From Salinicola acroporae (GTDB taxonomy: Bacteria; Pseudomonadota; Gammaproteobacteria; Pseudomonadales; Halomonadaceae), in NCBI RefSeq assembly GCF_003206615.1, contig NZ_PZJW01000002.1, forward strand, positions 212,018-276,017: a stretch of 64,000 bases of DNA, given 5' to 3'. Shown here one piece after another: positions 51,374 to 59,472 of this stretch. Numbering within the stretch: position 1 is the stretch's first letter; each line of letters starts with the position of its first letter. The notes below the pieces were generated by a model. That model was not told where the DNA came from. It saw nothing but the letters and a program-made list of their open reading frames with translations, and searched no databases. Made by a program: the position numbers and the translations under genes.

Positions 51374-51401
51374 GCCGCTGCCTCATGCAGCGGCTTTTTT
51401 T
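51374..51401 (+). terminator. strong terminator between the receptor and M13 peptidase genes
   Basis: GCCGCTGC-CTCAT-GCAGCGGC, an 8-bp perfect stem followed by seven T. It lies 28 bp after the receptor stop and only 21 bp before the M13 peptidase start codon, leaving no room for an ordinary promoter between them. Confidence 0.92.
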
Positions 51402-51422
51402 CACCCGAACTACCGAGACGTC

Positions 51423-53558
51423 ATGACTGATAGAGACTTCCTGCCACCGTCGGCGATCCGCTGCGCCATCATGCTTCTGATGATCGCCGGCACCTCCGGT
51501 TCGAGCGTCTTCGCCGTTGGCAATCCGGGCGAATCAACAGCCTCGACAGCGCCGAGCACATCTGCGCCTTCCCACGCGTCGGCATCGGCCACCGCCTCTG
51601 CCGCGCTAGGAAGCTGGGGCGTCGACCTGAGCGCCCGCGACACCAGCGTCGCCCCTGGCGACGACTTCTACCACTACGTCAACGGGGGGTGGCTGGCGCG
51701 CACGCCGATCCCGGCCGATCGCACCAACTACGGCGCCTTTACCGCGCTGGCAGACCGGGCCGAGCAGCAGGTGCATGACATCCTCCGCCAGCTCGACGAT
51801 GCCAATACGCCGCCGAATTCACCCCAGCAGCGCCTCGGCGATCTCTACCACGCCTGGATGGACGAGGGCGCCATCGAGGCCAAGGGCCTCTCGCCGATGA
51901 TGCCGGACCTGACACGCCTGGCGGCAATCGAGAGCAAGGCGGGTCTGGCTCGGTTCAGCGCCGACAGTCGTCTTGGCGTGCCGACCATCGCCACCCTGGG
52001 CGTCGATATCGACGTGAAGGCGCCGGATCGCTATATCGCCTATCTCTCGCAGATCCCGCTGGCTCTCCCCACGCGGGACTACTACCTCGGCGACGATCCG
52101 CGCTTCGACGCGATTCGCCAGGCCTATCTCGGCTACATCGGCAGGCTGCTCACACTGGCGAGGCAGCCCCATCCCCGGCAGAGCGCACAGCGCATCCTCG
52201 AACTGGAAACCGCCATGGCGGAGATCGAGTGGGCGCCGGCGAAACAACGGGATCGCGACCTGACCTACAATCCGTTGCCGTTGGATCGACTCGACGACTA
52301 TGCTCCCGGTTTTCCCTGGCAGGCATGGCTCTCGGCCAGCGGTCTTGCCGGTCAGCCCCAGGTCGTGCTCGCGGAGAATACCGCCATTCGCGGCCTGGCA
52401 CGGCTCTACGACGAAACGCCGCTGTCGACGCTCAAGACCTATGCGACGTTCCGACTGCTGGATGCCAACAGCCCGTATCTCTCCAGCGACTTCAGCCAGA
52501 CGCATTTCGATTTCCACGGCCAGCGTCTCTCCGGCCAGCCGGAGCAGCGCGAGCGCTGGAAGCGCGGCGTATCGCTGATCAACGACTTCCTGGGCCAGGC
52601 TGCCGGCAAGCTCTACGTGATGCTGCACTTCCCGCCCCAGTCCAAGCGCGAAATGGAGACACTGGTCGCCAATCTCGAAGACGCCTATCGCGATCGTCTG
52701 CAACACCAGGCGAGCTGGATGACCGACCGGACCCGTCAGCGGGCTCTGGAGAAGCTCGACGCCTTCACCGCCAAGATCGCCTATCCCGATCGATGGGAGA
52801 GCTTCGCCGGGATGACCATTCGTGCCGACGATCTCTACGGCGACGTCGGAGCGGCACGCCAGTGGCACTGGCAGGATGATCTGGCCAAGCTCGGCGGTCC
52901 GGTGGACCGGGACGAGTGGTTCATGACCCCGCAGACCGTCAACGCTTACTATGCACCGTCACGCAACGAGATCGTCTTTCCGGCGGCGATCCTGCAACCG
53001 CCCTTCTTCGATCCCAACGCCGATCCGGCGGTGAACTACGGCGGCATCGGCGCGGTGATCGGTCATGAGATGAGCCACGGTTTCGACGACCAGGGCCGCA
53101 AGTCGGACGGTACCGGCATGCTGACCGACTGGTGGACGCCGACCGACGCCGCGCATTTCGACCAACTGGCCGAGCGCCTCGGGCAACAGTATGCGGAGTA
53201 CCAACCGATACCGGGTTATTCGCTCAATCCGCAGTTGACGATGGGGGAGAACATCGGCGATCTCGGAGGCGTGAACATCGCCCTGAGCGCCTATCATCGC
53301 TCGCTCGATGGCGAAACCGCACCAGTCATTGACGGCTTCACCGGCGACCAGCGCTTCTTCCTGGCCTGGGGCCAGGTCTGGCGGCGCCTGATGCGCGAGG
53401 AGGAGATGATCAATCGGGTCCAGAGCGATCCCCACTCGCCGTCGCAGTTCCGGGTCAACGGCATCGTGCGCAACATGGATGCGTGGTACGACGCCTTCGA
53501 TGTCGTGCCCGGCAACGACCTCTACCTGCCGACCGAAAAGCGGGTGGTGATCTGGTAG
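51423..53558 (+). CDS. exported M13 family metalloendopeptidase (PepO/neprilysin-like)
   Basis: 711 residues. A signal region (CAIMLLMIAGTSGSSVFA) is followed by a Ser/Thr/Ala linker and WGVDLSARDTSVAPGDDFYHYVNGGW, the M13 N-terminal signature (in two parts). The zinc site is GHEMSHGFDD with His548, Glu549, His552 and the third ligand Glu609 in GENIGDLGG. NAYYAPSRNEIVFPAAILQPPFF is the substrate cleft motif. It degrades oligopeptides outside the cytoplasm. The terminator just before it implies read-through expression from the TonB operon. Many M13 enzymes end in a CxxW motif; here the end is KRVVIW without the Cys. Confidence 0.94.
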   Translation: MTDRDFLPPSAIRCAIMLLMIAGTSGSSVFAVGNPGESTASTAPSTSAPSHASASATASAALGSWGVDLSARDTSVAPGDDFYHYVNGGWLARTPIPADRTNYGAFTALADRAEQQVHDILRQLDDANTPPNSPQQRLGDLYHAWMDEGAIEAKGLSPMMPDLTRLAAIESKAGLARFSADSRLGVPTIATLGVDIDVKAPDRYIAYLSQIPLALPTRDYYLGDDPRFDAIRQAYLGYIGRLLTLARQPHPRQSAQRILELETAMAEIEWAPAKQRDRDLTYNPLPLDRLDDYAPGFPWQAWLSASGLAGQPQVVLAENTAIRGLARLYDETPLSTLKTYATFRLLDANSPYLSSDFSQTHFDFHGQRLSGQPEQRERWKRGVSLINDFLGQAAGKLYVMLHFPPQSKREMETLVANLEDAYRDRLQHQASWMTDRTRQRALEKLDAFTAKIAYPDRWESFAGMTIRADDLYGDVGAARQWHWQDDLAKLGGPVDRDEWFMTPQTVNAYYAPSRNEIVFPAAILQPPFFDPNADPAVNYGGIGAVIGHEMSHGFDDQGRKSDGTGMLTDWWTPTDAAHFDQLAERLGQQYAEYQPIPGYSLNPQLTMGENIGDLGGVNIALSAYHRSLDGETAPVIDGFTGDQRFFLAWGQVWRRLMREEEMINRVQSDPHSPSQFRVNGIVRNMDAWYDAFDVVPGNDLYLPTEKRVVIW

Positions 53559-53593
53559 CCTCGGTTCGGATGGAAGAAAAGCAGCCCGAGCGA

Positions 53594-53621
53594 CACCTCC
53601 CGGCCAGATGGCCGGGAGGTG
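53594..53621. terminator. 12-bp hairpin between convergent M13 peptidase and HrpK-like genes
   Basis: CACCTCCCGGCC and GGCCGGGAGGTG, a perfect 12-bp stem with AGAT loop. It lies between two convergent genes and may terminate both, although neither side has a T run. Confidence 0.6.
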
Positions 53622-53655
53622 AGTCCGTCAGCTTGCGTCGAGTGGCTGCCCGATC

Positions 53656-56600
53656 TCAGGCGCGCCGCTCGACGCCGATCGTCTCGAGCCAAGCGTTGAG
53701 ATCCTTGGTACTGATCTTGCCGTCGCTGCCATCGCTTTTCTTGAAGGTATCGAGCACCGCGAACAGCCCCTGGTCCTCGGATAGCAGTGTCGCCGCTTCC
53801 TGTTCGCTTTCGTCGCGATCCTTGTCGTCGGCGAACTTCTCGAGATCATCGCGGCTGACGATATCGTCCTTGCCGTTCCAGTCGTCCCAACTGTTGATCG
53901 CCACTGTCAGCGCCTCCTCGTTGTCACGATAGAAATCGATGTCGTAATCTCCCACGACCGAGGCCTGACGATAGCCATCCAGGTCACCTTCACCAATGGT
54001 GGCAAACCAGTCGTCGAAATCTTTCGTACTGATCTTGCCGTCGCCGTTGCCGCCTTTCTGAAAGGTGTCCAGGGCGTTGAAGAATCCCTCGTTCTCGAGC
54101 AGGAAACGCGCCGCATCATGCTCGGCATCGCTCCTGCCGCCATCGTCGACGATCTTCTGAAGATTCGTCCGACTGACGATATCGTCCTTGCCGTTCCAGT
54201 CATTCCAGCGCTCGGCGATCGTCTGGAGTTCAGCCGAGTGATCCTGCAAGAACGCGGAACCATAATCGTTGGCCGCCGCTGTCTGTCGATACTCCTCCAC
54301 GCTGTCCTTGCCGAGCTCTCCCAGCCAGGTGTCGAGATCGTTGGTGCTGATCTTGGCGTCACCGTCTCCGCCGTGTTTCAACGAGTCCAACCCGTCGTAG
54401 AAGCCGTTCTCGTCAAGCAGGAACTGTGCAGCGTCCTGCTCCTCCTGACTCTTTCCCTCGTCCGCCACGATATCCCGAAGATCATCTCGGCTGACGATGG
54501 CATCGCTGCCGTTCCAGTCGTCCCACACGGCGGCGATGGTGTCGATTTCTGCTTTATGGGCATCAAAGAAATCCTTGCCATAGAGCGTCATCATCGCGTC
54601 CATGCGGGAGTTTCGCCGCAGCTCGTCGGTGCCCAAGCCCTCGTCGCCCGCCTCCATATCGGTGTCGCTCCAGGGGCGCCAGTCGTCGGTCTTGCTGATA
54701 TGGTCCTTGCCGGTCTGCCGCGTGGTGCCACCGGTGAGATGTTTCTCCCACAGATTTTCGGTGCCAGGATCGCCGTCCTTGTGCAGATGGGGCGCCAGCC
54801 GGGAGAGCGAGCTGCCGTGTTCGCCCTCGGTATCCTGAAAGTGCTGCCACTCCTTCGACTGATAGTCGAAGATCGACTGGTCGTCGGGCGAGTCCCGCCC
54901 GCCGTACATGTAGGACTCGTAGCGGGCGAACTCGAGCTTGTCGCCCCAATCCTCCTCGGTCACGCCGTACTCGGAGAGATCCTTGAAGAACTCTCCCTGG
55001 GAGTCGGTCAGCTTCTGCATTTTCTGATGATTGATCGCTTCGGCGATCAGCGTTCCGGCGACGCCGAAGATGGTGCCGACGACGCCCAGGATGGGACCAG
55101 CCACGCGCGCCCCCATGAAGATCCCGCTCATCACGCGGGTACCGATACCACCGAGATTGGCGGCGAGATTGCTGCCGCTGGGCGCAAACATCGACACCGT
55201 GTTGGCAAGCGCCATGCCGGTGGTCGAGGAACCCAGCCCGATCTGAATACCGGCGCCAGCCTTTTCCAAGGCCGTATCGGCATCCTTGAGCTTCTTGACG
55301 CCGGTGACGAGATCCATGACGCCACCGGTGATGTCCAGCCCCGCCCCCCCCATGAAGCGCAGATACGAGCGCCCGACCTTCTTCGCAATATCGGTGCCAG
55401 AGGACCTGGTACCGGTGTCGATCATCTGGTTGCCCAGGTTTTCCGCCAGCTTGTCGAAGTTTCTTCGCCCGTTCTCATCGAGATCGTCGAGTGGAATGCC
55501 CTGATTGCCGAGACTCCGAGACCCGTTATCCACGCGCAGGCTGATGTTTTCGGCGAAGAGATCGGCTTTGACATCGGCACCGGATTTCCAGATATCCGGG
55601 AAGTTGTCACCCAGCAGCCCAAGCCAGGCGGTCGCATTGGCGCGCGGCATGCCACCTTCGATGCCGGGCACCTCGCGCTTCCCGCCCAGCGTCTCGATGA
55701 GATTCGAACCGAACTTGGCAAAATCGTTGCCGAAACTGAGCGCGCCCACCAGATCGCGGACGGCGCCTACCCGCTCATCGGTGGTCATCTCGTCCCAACC
55801 GCCGTTGGATATCTGCATGCCACCGCTGATCAGGCTCATCATCCCGCTCATGGCACCCAGCGTACCGCTGGAGCTGGCCGAATCGAGAACCTTCTTGAAA
55901 GTTCCTTTTTCCGCCTCCGGCAGCGCGGTCAGGTTGTCATTGACGATCTTCTGGAACAGCTTGTTCTTTTCCGCCTGGCTAATACCCGGCCGGTTGGTGA
56001 CCTCAGTCGCCAGGCGCAGGGATTCGGCGAGTTTCTTGTGCTCGCCCGCCGACAGATTGGATAGGGAAGACTTGAACGATTCCAGGTCGCGATTCAGGGT
56101 CTGATAGGCATTGTAGGACTTGTCGGTCTTGTCCAGGTGCTGAAGCGCGCTGTTGATACCCCCCTGCACGATATCGATGGTGTCACGCAGTCCCGTGCTG
56201 ACATTTTCGGCATCCACCGAGTCGGGATTTTCCATGTAGCCATCGAGCTGATGGGTCATCATGTTCTGGTCGAAGGTCTGCTTCCGGTCCTTGTAGCGAT
56301 CCGGCTCCAGCGCCTGCAGGGCTTCGAAGTAGTTGTCGACTTCAGCCTGAATCCCGTCCGAAAGCGCCTCGTCGTCCGTCGCTTCCGCCTTCTCCTTCAT
56401 CGCAATGACGTAATCCTCGAAATCGAGGTTGGCCTTGCCGTCGGCGTCGAACAGCGCTTCGTTGACCTTGTCGCTGATCGCCTCACGCTTGTCGTCGGGG
56501 ACGCTCTCGATAGCCCCCTGCAGCGAATCGTCATAGCGCTTGCTGATACTCTCCTTCTGCATCAGCTCGGATATCTGCTTGGCCAGTTCGTCCTCGTCGA

Positions 56601-57123
56601 TGATCGCCTTGGCATCGTCACCGGTGAGATGTGTCGGCTCCGTCTGTGTCTGCCGATAGGTCGAACCGCCGGACTCGATCAGCTCGACGTAGCCGTAGAG
56701 ATCGTAGCCATGATCGGTGGCCCCCTGAGCATCGATCAGATCGACCAGCTTCGCTTCGTCCGAGTCTTCGCCAAGTTTGCCGCTCTTGACGTCATCGCGG
56801 ATCCCCTGGATGAAATCCTCGGCGGCTTTCTGCCCCACCGTCTTGTGGTTGCCGTCATCGTCCGTGTCATCGACCTCGGCCTCCATCAGGCCGTCGCCGG
56901 TGAAATCCGGGATATCGTGCTTGTCGCGTATCTGCTCGGCGCTCAGTGAGGTATCGGAGGCCTGCTCGGGCTTATCCGCATCGCCGGTCTCTGTTGCCTC
57001 GCCGTTGGTCTTGTCCGAGGCGATGGCGCTGACCAGCGTCGACAGCCACCGCGGAGAGCCGGCCGCTGCGCCAGTGGTATCTGGTGTCTCGATTTCGCGA
57101 TCTGAGTTAACGGCGGGGGCCAT
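53656..57123 (-). CDS. large HrpK-like (type III translocator/effector-related) protein with EF-hand-like repeats
   Basis: 1155 residues, acidic, no Sec signal peptide. The N-terminal 500 residues are helical and charged; around 620-700 lie small hydrophobic stretches (GPILGVVGTIFGVAGTLIAEA), as in translocon proteins. From residue 848 come three repeats of exactly 106 residues, each with DWNGxDxIVSRxxL and GxGDGKISTxDL calcium-loop-like motifs. The layout matches the HrpK family of Hrp type III systems as I know it, but this window has no secretion genes. ATG at 57123 with AGGAGA 7 nt upstream. Alternative: a calcium-binding toxin or surface protein exported by another route. Confidence 0.6.
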   Translation of the reverse strand: MAPAVNSDREIETPDTTGAAAGSPRWLSTLVSAIASDKTNGEATETGDADKPEQASDTSLSAEQIRDKHDIPDFTGDGLMEAEVDDTDDDGNHKTVGQKAAEDFIQGIRDDVKSGKLGEDSDEAKLVDLIDAQGATDHGYDLYGYVELIESGGSTYRQTQTEPTHLTGDDAKAIIDEDELAKQISELMQKESISKRYDDSLQGAIESVPDDKREAISDKVNEALFDADGKANLDFEDYVIAMKEKAEATDDEALSDGIQAEVDNYFEALQALEPDRYKDRKQTFDQNMMTHQLDGYMENPDSVDAENVSTGLRDTIDIVQGGINSALQHLDKTDKSYNAYQTLNRDLESFKSSLSNLSAGEHKKLAESLRLATEVTNRPGISQAEKNKLFQKIVNDNLTALPEAEKGTFKKVLDSASSSGTLGAMSGMMSLISGGMQISNGGWDEMTTDERVGAVRDLVGALSFGNDFAKFGSNLIETLGGKREVPGIEGGMPRANATAWLGLLGDNFPDIWKSGADVKADLFAENISLRVDNGSRSLGNQGIPLDDLDENGRRNFDKLAENLGNQMIDTGTRSSGTDIAKKVGRSYLRFMGGAGLDITGGVMDLVTGVKKLKDADTALEKAGAGIQIGLGSSTTGMALANTVSMFAPSGSNLAANLGGIGTRVMSGIFMGARVAGPILGVVGTIFGVAGTLIAEAINHQKMQKLTDSQGEFFKDLSEYGVTEEDWGDKLEFARYESYMYGGRDSPDDQSIFDYQSKEWQHFQDTEGEHGSSLSRLAPHLHKDGDPGTENLWEKHLTGGTTRQTGKDHISKTDDWRPWSDTDMEAGDEGLGTDELRRNSRMDAMMTLYGKDFFDAHKAEIDTIAAVWDDWNGSDAIVSRDDLRDIVADEGKSQEEQDAAQFLLDENGFYDGLDSLKHGGDGDAKISTNDLDTWLGELGKDSVEEYRQTAAANDYGSAFLQDHSAELQTIAERWNDWNGKDDIVSRTNLQKIVDDGGRSDAEHDAARFLLENEGFFNALDTFQKGGNGDGKISTKDFDDWFATIGEGDLDGYRQASVVGDYDIDFYRDNEEALTVAINSWDDWNGKDDIVSRDDLEKFADDKDRDESEQEAATLLSEDQGLFAVLDTFKKSDGSDGKISTKDLNAWLETIGVERRA
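53659..54582 (-). repeat. three 318-bp internal repeats in the HrpK-like gene
   Basis: Repeats begin at 54582, 54264 and 53946 (minus-strand reading), the first two exactly 318 bp long and the third truncated at the C-terminus. Each encodes a helix, a DWNG loop, a helix rich in acidic residues, FLL/ENxGF and a DGKIS loop. Short blocks such as GACGATATCGTCCTTGCCG are identical between copies, consistent with tandem duplication. Confidence 0.85.
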
Positions 57124-57342
57124 CGATAGTCTCCTGAACGGGAAGGGAAGCCTGAATCGGCCGACTGGACACCATTCAGTATCTCGCCTCCCCATGGCCC
57201 AGACAGGGTGAATGAGTGACTAATTTTTTTATTGTGTAACGATTCGGAAACGACTGACGACAGTTGTGCATCTCCAAGGACTCGAGTGACCGATTGCCGA
57301 CGTCGATACGCCGCCAGACGGTCACGCCCCCCATCACGCGAA

Positions 57343-57364
57343 GACCCCGGCCAAGGCCGGGGTC
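57343..57364. terminator. GC-rich hairpin downstream of fadL-like gene
   Basis: GACCCCGGC and GCCGGGGTC form a perfect 9-bp stem with a CAAG loop, 43 bp past the fadL-like stop codon. The T tract is missing (TTCG on the minus strand), so termination strength is uncertain. Confidence 0.55.
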
Positions 57365-57406
57365 GCATTGTGGTAGAACGGGAGCGTCGACAGACGAACC
57401 TGGGTC

Positions 57407-58714
57407 CTAGAAGCGATAGGTCGCCTGCACGCCGAACAGGTTGAGCGAGTTGTCGTATTCGGCCTGATAGGAGGTGCCGTTCTCGTCCTGAAGGTCGACG
57501 TCGGCGCGATCTTCCCAGATGTAGCTGTAGGCGGCGTCGATGGTCAGGTCGGGGATCGGCGTCCAGCCGGCGCCGATCGAGACCAGGGTCCGGTCAGCCG
57601 TGGGTACGCGTGGGCTGCGGTGGGCATCCTTGACCGGCGACTGGTCGTAGGCGATACCGCCACGCAGGGTCCAGGCCGAATTGAGCTGGTAGGCGAGGCC
57701 GGCGGCGTACTGCCAGGTATCGCGGTAGTCCTGCTGCTCGTTGATATCCAGCCCCAATTCATTGTCGACCACCAACTGGTCAAAGCGGCTCCAGCGGATA
57801 TAGGTCGCCCCGGCCATCACCGTCCAGCGATCGTCGAGCTGGTGGGTCACCGAGAAGTCGATGGTCTCGGGCAGGGTGATGTTGAGCGAGGCGTCGCCGT
57901 CGGCGTTGAGGAAGACCGGGCCACCTGCACCGACCCCGCCGAAGACGTTGGAGGCATCGACGTCGCCGGTGAGATGGTATTCGACCTTGGAGCGATAGGT
58001 GAGACCCAGGGTGGTGGACGCCACCGGGCGGTAGATCATGCCGATATTGTAGCCCCAGGCGTCGTCGTTCCCCTTGACGTTGACGGTACCGTCACCGCCG
58101 GCGGTCGGGTTGAGCGGGTTGGGCGTCTTGCTCTCCAGCTCCCCCTTGATGTGGTTGTAGGTCACGCCGACCCCGATGGCGAACTTGTCGTTGAAGCGAT
58201 ACGACAGCGTGGGTTGGGCGGTGATGACCTCCAGGTCGCTGTAGTTGCCGAAGTAGCGCCCCTTGAAGTCGTCGCTGTAGTCGGTAACCAGGCCGAACGG
58301 GGCATAGACGCCGAGACCGAAGCTCCAGCGGTCGTTGATCGGCTGTACGTAGTAGCCGAATGGCACCGCCTTGTGCGGGATCATGTCACCGTCGCTGCTG
58401 CCCCCGGTGTCGACCGCGGCGACACCACCCGGCGTAAGCGCCGGCTGCGTGCCGCTGTCATTGCTGATGTCCGAGCTGGCATCGATGTAGTGGGTACCCG
58501 CGGTGACCTGGGCGCGGTCGAGGAACGACATGCCAGCCGGGTTGCCGAAGACGATGGAGCCATCCTGAACGTTGGAGGTGCGTCCGGCCCAGGAGGTACC
58601 CTGGCCGCTGACGCTCTGTTCCTGGAGCTGGAAGGCGCCGGCCATGACCTGACCGGAGGCGGCGGCGCTCACCAAGGCGATGGCCAGCGATAGACGACGA
58701 TAGCGAATGATCAT
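57407..58714 (-). CDS. fadL: FadL-family outer membrane long-chain fatty acid / hydrocarbon transporter
   Basis: 435 residues with a signal peptide (LSLAIALVSAAASGQVMA, cleaved before GAFQLQEQ). GAFQLQEQSVSGQGTSWAGR and GSIVFGNPAGMSFL are the FadL hatch and NPA signatures; the 14-strand barrel ends in a terminal Phe (VQATYRF). It admits hydrophobic compounds such as fatty acids through the outer membrane. I start at MIIRYRRLSL (58714), with AGGGGA 7 nt upstream. A PsrA-like palindrome lies about 155 bp upstream, suggesting control by fatty-acid status. Confidence 0.92.
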   Translation of the reverse strand: MIIRYRRLSLAIALVSAAASGQVMAGAFQLQEQSVSGQGTSWAGRTSNVQDGSIVFGNPAGMSFLDRAQVTAGTHYIDASSDISNDSGTQPALTPGGVAAVDTGGSSDGDMIPHKAVPFGYYVQPINDRWSFGLGVYAPFGLVTDYSDDFKGRYFGNYSDLEVITAQPTLSYRFNDKFAIGVGVTYNHIKGELESKTPNPLNPTAGGDGTVNVKGNDDAWGYNIGMIYRPVASTTLGLTYRSKVEYHLTGDVDASNVFGGVGAGGPVFLNADGDASLNITLPETIDFSVTHQLDDRWTVMAGATYIRWSRFDQLVVDNELGLDINEQQDYRDTWQYAAGLAYQLNSAWTLRGGIAYDQSPVKDAHRSPRVPTADRTLVSIGAGWTPIPDLTIDAAYSYIWEDRADVDLQDENGTSYQAEYDNSLNLFGVQATYRF

Positions 58715-58868
58715 GATTGGTTCCCCTGGACCCAGGAAGCCGCCGCAGCGTCTTGCTCGCCTGTCATGCGGTCGGTGATTCCGTTGTTCTCCAAGCCAAT
58801 TCCCGGCGAGGGAAAGGCTCGACTTGTCGCTTCCCGTTGTGACGGAATGGCGGTTTAGCGTCAATTAG

Positions 58869-58882
58869 CAAACGGTCGTTTT
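58869..58882 (-). promoter_or_regulatory. PsrA-like operator upstream of fadL-like gene
   Basis: CAAAC-GGTC-GTTTT agrees with the PsrA consensus (G/C)AAAC-N2-4-GTTT(G/C) at all but the last position. PsrA is a TetR-type fatty-acid sensor in pseudomonads and relatives. The position upstream of a FadL-type transporter gives biological sense. Confidence 0.4.
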
Positions 58883-58903
58883 AATCGAGTTTTGGGGATT
58901 TCT

Positions 58904-58931
58904 TTGGTCGTAAGACCAACGGCTATAGCCG
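58904..58931. repeat. two adjacent palindromes, possible operators
   Basis: TTGGTC-GTAA-GACCAA (6-bp perfect arms) is followed at once by CGGCTATAGCCG, a perfect 12-bp palindrome. They lie between the PsrA-like site and the merR promoter and could be regulator binding sites for either gene. Confidence 0.4.
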
Positions 58932-58965
58932 TTCGACAGTGATGACAAACGCCTGCTGTGATGCC

Positions 58966-58997
58966 TTGACCCACGGGTAACACCCAGGTTTTAGACT
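58966..58997 (+). promoter_or_regulatory. MerR-type metal-responsive promoter of merR-copA
   Basis: -35 TTGACC (58966-58971) and -10 TAGACT (58992-58997) are 20 bp apart, the over-long spacer typical of MerR-activated promoters. The inverted repeat GGGT-AAC-ACCC (58975-58985) sits in the spacer where MerR dimers bind and twist the DNA. It precedes merR by about 30 bp. Confidence 0.7.
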
Positions 58998-59028
58998 CAT
59001 GTTCATGACAGCCCCTCGAGGATATCCA

Positions 59029-59472
59029 ATGAAAGTCACCGAACTGGCCCGGGCGGCAGGCGTCACTCCCGAGACGGTGCGCCACTACGCGCGCCAATCT
59101 CTGCTGAATCCACGCCGCGACCCTGACAATGGTTACCAGCTGTTCGATCAGCGGGATCTCGAGCGGCTACGGTTCATCCAGCGGGCGCGGACCCTGGGCT
59201 TCAGCCTCAAGGAGATCGCCGACATTCTGGAACAGGCGGATCAGGGCGACTCCCCTTGTCCGCTGGTGCGCGACCTGCTGGCCGCCCGTCTGCCCCAGAT
59301 CCACGCCCGGATTCAGGCACTTCAGGCCCTGGCGGATCGCATGGAGCGGGCCATGGAGGAGTGGGCGAACCTGCCGGACGGCACACCCGACGGCCACAGC
59401 ATCTGCCGCCTGATCGAGCAGTCGCCCGCAACCGGGGGTGAGTGCCCTGCCACCGCGAGGAGACATCCATGA
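59029..59472 (+). CDS. MerR-family heavy-metal regulator
   Basis: 147 residues. Winged [26 protein letters not shown] (in two parts), then a dimerisation helix and metal-loop cysteines Cys77 ([11 protein letters not shown]), Cys126 (HSICRLIE) and Cys139 (GGECPAT). CueR-type regulators have Cys112/Cys120 and Ser77, while ZntR/CadR/PbrR types carry a Cys near 77-79; here the pattern is mixed. ATG at 59029 with GAGGAT 7 nt upstream. The stop overlaps the pump gene as ATGA. It should activate its own operon from the 20-bp-spacer promoter. Confidence 0.88.
   Translation: MKVTELARAAGVTPETVRHYARQSLLNPRRDPDNGYQLFDQRDLERLRFIQRARTLGFSLKEIADILEQADQGDSPCPLVRDLLAARLPQIHARIQALQALADRMERAMEEWANLPDGTPDGHSICRLIEQSPATGGECPATARRHP

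Larger units (their letters stand above)
58715..59028. other. divergent control region between fadL-like and merR-copA
   Basis: About 314 bp with no gene. It contains the PsrA-like palindrome (58869-58882), two further palindromes (58904-58931) and the MerR-type promoter (58966-58997), all listed separately. Confidence 0.8.

Noticed and set aside
54118-56064. 648-codon plus-strand open frame inside the HrpK-like gene
   Set aside because: Mirror reading of the minus-strand gene. The minus frame has a good ribosome binding site and repeats with meaningful motifs; the plus frame has none.
53656-57123. A type III secretion locus around the HrpK-like gene
   Set aside because: Neighbours are an M13 peptidase and a FadL channel; no sct/hrc/hrp apparatus gene is present in the window.
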